DNA of 56,941 nt from positions 1 to 56,941 of the forward strand of contig JALVNE010000376.1 in NCBI GenBank assembly GCA_027026755.1, given 5' to 3'. The translations under genes were made by a program, and so were the position numbers. The notes under the pieces are model-generated. The model did not search any database. It had not been told where the DNA came from and saw only the letters and a program-made list of their open reading frames with translations. Shown one piece after another: positions 55,687-56,941 of this stretch. The DNA comes from Sedimenticola sp. GTDB taxonomy: Bacteria > Pseudomonadota > Gammaproteobacteria > Chromatiales > Chromatiaceae. Position 1 is the first letter of the stretch. Every line of letters begins with the position of its first letter.

Positions 55687-56316
55687 TCATGTTTCTTCCT
55701 GCAGAAGTTCATGGGCTGCACTGAGCAGTCTTTTTTGCCGGGTGAGCAGATGCCAGCGCTTGCCGCCGCACTGGTACCACAGGTGCGCGGCGCGCACGCC
55801 GGCGAGCAGAGCGCAGCGTATTCGCGCTGCCACATCCGGGTTATTCAGGTGCTCGGGTTCACCCTGCACCATTATGCGCGGAGAAATCGTGCTGATATGG
55901 TCCTGGTAGATCTTGGCCAGCTGAGTGTAGCGCAGGTTGTTTTCAAAGCCGAAAGCGTCTGCCCGTGACTGGAAATCCTCCAGATCCCGGCCCAGGGCAT
56001 TGAGCCTTTGCTCGTCTGCGAATAATTTGCGTCCCAGCTGTAACAGGCGAATGCTGTACTGGGTGAGTTCCGGGTTGCGGTCCGCCGGGGACTCCAGCTG
56101 GGTGATGAAATGCTGCAGGCCCAGTGCCACGCCTCCTGCCCCGCCAAACACGGCGGCCACGGATTCCGGGTGGGTCTGGAACAGGCTGTAGATGCTGGTT
56201 TCCAGGGCTTCCTCGTCCGTGCGGCCGTAACGGGCCAGCTCGAAGGTCAGCCGCGCGGCCTGGAACACGCCGCCCAGGATCAGGGCATGATCTTTGTCCG
56301 TGTAGGTCTTGCTCAT
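55687..56316 (-). CDS. hflD: High frequency lysogenization protein HflD
   Basis: The 209-residue all-helical protein begins MSKTYTDKDHALILGGVFQA and has the HflD features FGGAGGVALGLQHF and LWYQCGGKRWHLL. In E. coli HflD binds phage lambda CII; its general role is unclear. It follows mnmA with a four-base overlap, the standard order. A longer frame from 56343 is disfavoured because of this overlap. Confidence 0.94.
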   Translation of the reverse strand: MSKTYTDKDHALILGGVFQAARLTFELARYGRTDEEALETSIYSLFQTHPESVAAVFGGAGGVALGLQHFITQLESPADRNPELTQYSIRLLQLGRKLFADEQRLNALGRDLEDFQSRADAFGFENNLRYTQLAKIYQDHISTISPRIMVQGEPEHLNNPDVAARIRCALLAGVRAAHLWYQCGGKRWHLLTRQKRLLSAAHELLQEET

Positions 56317-56941
56317 GAGCGAATGATACCCCCGCCCAGGCATTCCTGTCCCTGGTAGAGGACCACGGACTGACCCGGGGTAATGGCTCGCTGGGGCTGG
56401 TCGAACACCACCTTCATCCGGTCGCCAGTGATGCTGACCTCGCAGTCCTGCAGGGGTTGACGGTGGCGGCAGCGGGCCTGGCAGCGCAGGCGGGAATCCG
56501 GGGCCTGCCCGGCGGTCCAGTGCAGCTGTTCCGCTTCCAGCCGCGAGGAGAACAGCAGGGGATGGTCATGGCCCTGCACGGCAATGAGGATGTTGTTTTC
56601 CAGATCCTTGGCCGCGACGAACCAGGGAGCTTCGCTGCTGCCTTTCACCCCACCTATGCCCAGGCCCTGGCGCTGGCCGATGGTGTAGTACATGAGTCCC
56701 TGGTGCTCACCGATGAGCCGCCCTTCGGGGGTGCGGATTTCGCCGGGATTGGCCGGCAGGTAATTGGCCAGGAAATCCCGGAAGCGCCGCTCGCCAATGA
56801 AGCAGATGCCCGTGCTGTCCTTCTTGCGGTAGTTGCCGAAACCGGCCTCCCTGGCCATCTCCCGCACCCGGGGCTTGCTGTAATCGCCCAGGGGAAACAG
56901 GCTGTGGCTCAGGGCGTGCTGGCCCAGCATGTAGAGGAAAT
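56313..56941 (-). CDS. mnmA: tRNA 2-thiouridylase MnmA, C-terminal part
   Basis: This is the last 209 or so residues of MnmA, cut by the window edge. Visible are MLGQHALSHSLFPLGDYSK, the second catalytic Cys in STGICFIGERRF, and the central and C-terminal beta domains with YYTIGQRQGLGIGG and AITPGQSVVLYQGQECLGGG. MnmA thiolates U34 of Lys, Glu and Gln tRNAs. Its 5' part lies outside the window. Confidence 0.95.
   Translation of the reverse strand, partial: FLYMLGQHALSHSLFPLGDYSKPRVREMAREAGFGNYRKKDSTGICFIGERRFRDFLANYLPANPGEIRTPEGRLIGEHQGLMYYTIGQRQGLGIGGVKGSSEAPWFVAAKDLENNILIAVQGHDHPLLFSSRLEAEQLHWTAGQAPDSRLRCQARCRHRQPLQDCEVSITGDRMKVVFDQPQRAITPGQSVVLYQGQECLGGGIIRS

Overview
This window is chromosomal DNA from a Gram-negative gammaproteobacterium. 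The evidence is the classical gene order thrS-infC-rpmI-rplT-pheS-pheT-ihfA-merR, outer-membrane and envelope genes (lolA, lpxH, an OmpA-like protein), hflD next to mnmA, and ftsK-lolA-rarA in series. The many c-type cytochromes and metal-handling genes fit a respiratory, possibly chemolithotrophic lineage, but the sequence does not prove the species or its metabolism. No rRNA, tRNA, CRISPR array, complete insertion sequence or prophage was seen.

Layout. Positions 1-4548 form a small defence-type island. A leftward operon encodes a small helical protein, an XRE repressor, a retron-like reverse transcriptase interrupted by an in-frame amber codon, and a truncated NACHT-type NTPase. It is preceded by a hairpin-rich leader of about 350 nt. 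Divergent from it is an RloA-RloB (ATPase plus TOPRIM-like nuclease) pair. Positions 4598-21357 hold housekeeping genes: mtfA, ftsK, lolA, rarA, crcB, a DUF190 gene, serS, a Bax-inhibitor-1 protein, an OmpA-like protein and the thrS to merR translation operon. In that operon infC has no ordinary start codon, and the pheS-pheT junction is filled by two palindromic elements. Positions 22021-26729 carry periplasmic and transport genes.

Positions 26866-30995 look like one regulatory module. A histidine kinase and a divergent sigma-54 activator lie beside a near-consensus sigma-54 promoter that faces three genes for small secreted Met/His-rich or DUF4399 proteins. Positions 31061-39705 are rich in metal and cytochrome genes: a CopL-like protein, lipoprotein cytochrome c, a copA remnant, a heavy-metal-associated-like protein, a cytochrome-FTR1 iron permease with a Fur-like site, and two c-cytochrome genes sharing an identical tract of about 392 bp. 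Positions 39815-56941 return to mixed metabolism: glycerate kinase, two secreted beta-helix proteins, lpxH, two cyclophilins, cysS, a GDT1/UPF0016 transporter, a PRPP synthase paired with an AMP/thymidine phosphorylase, a SpoIIAA-Usp fusion, an APC permease, hflD and the end of mnmA.

The intergenic spaces are unusually full of short palindromic repeats from at least six families, several present in two to four copies. All coordinates and motifs were read by eye; family assignments come from recalled motifs, not from searches.
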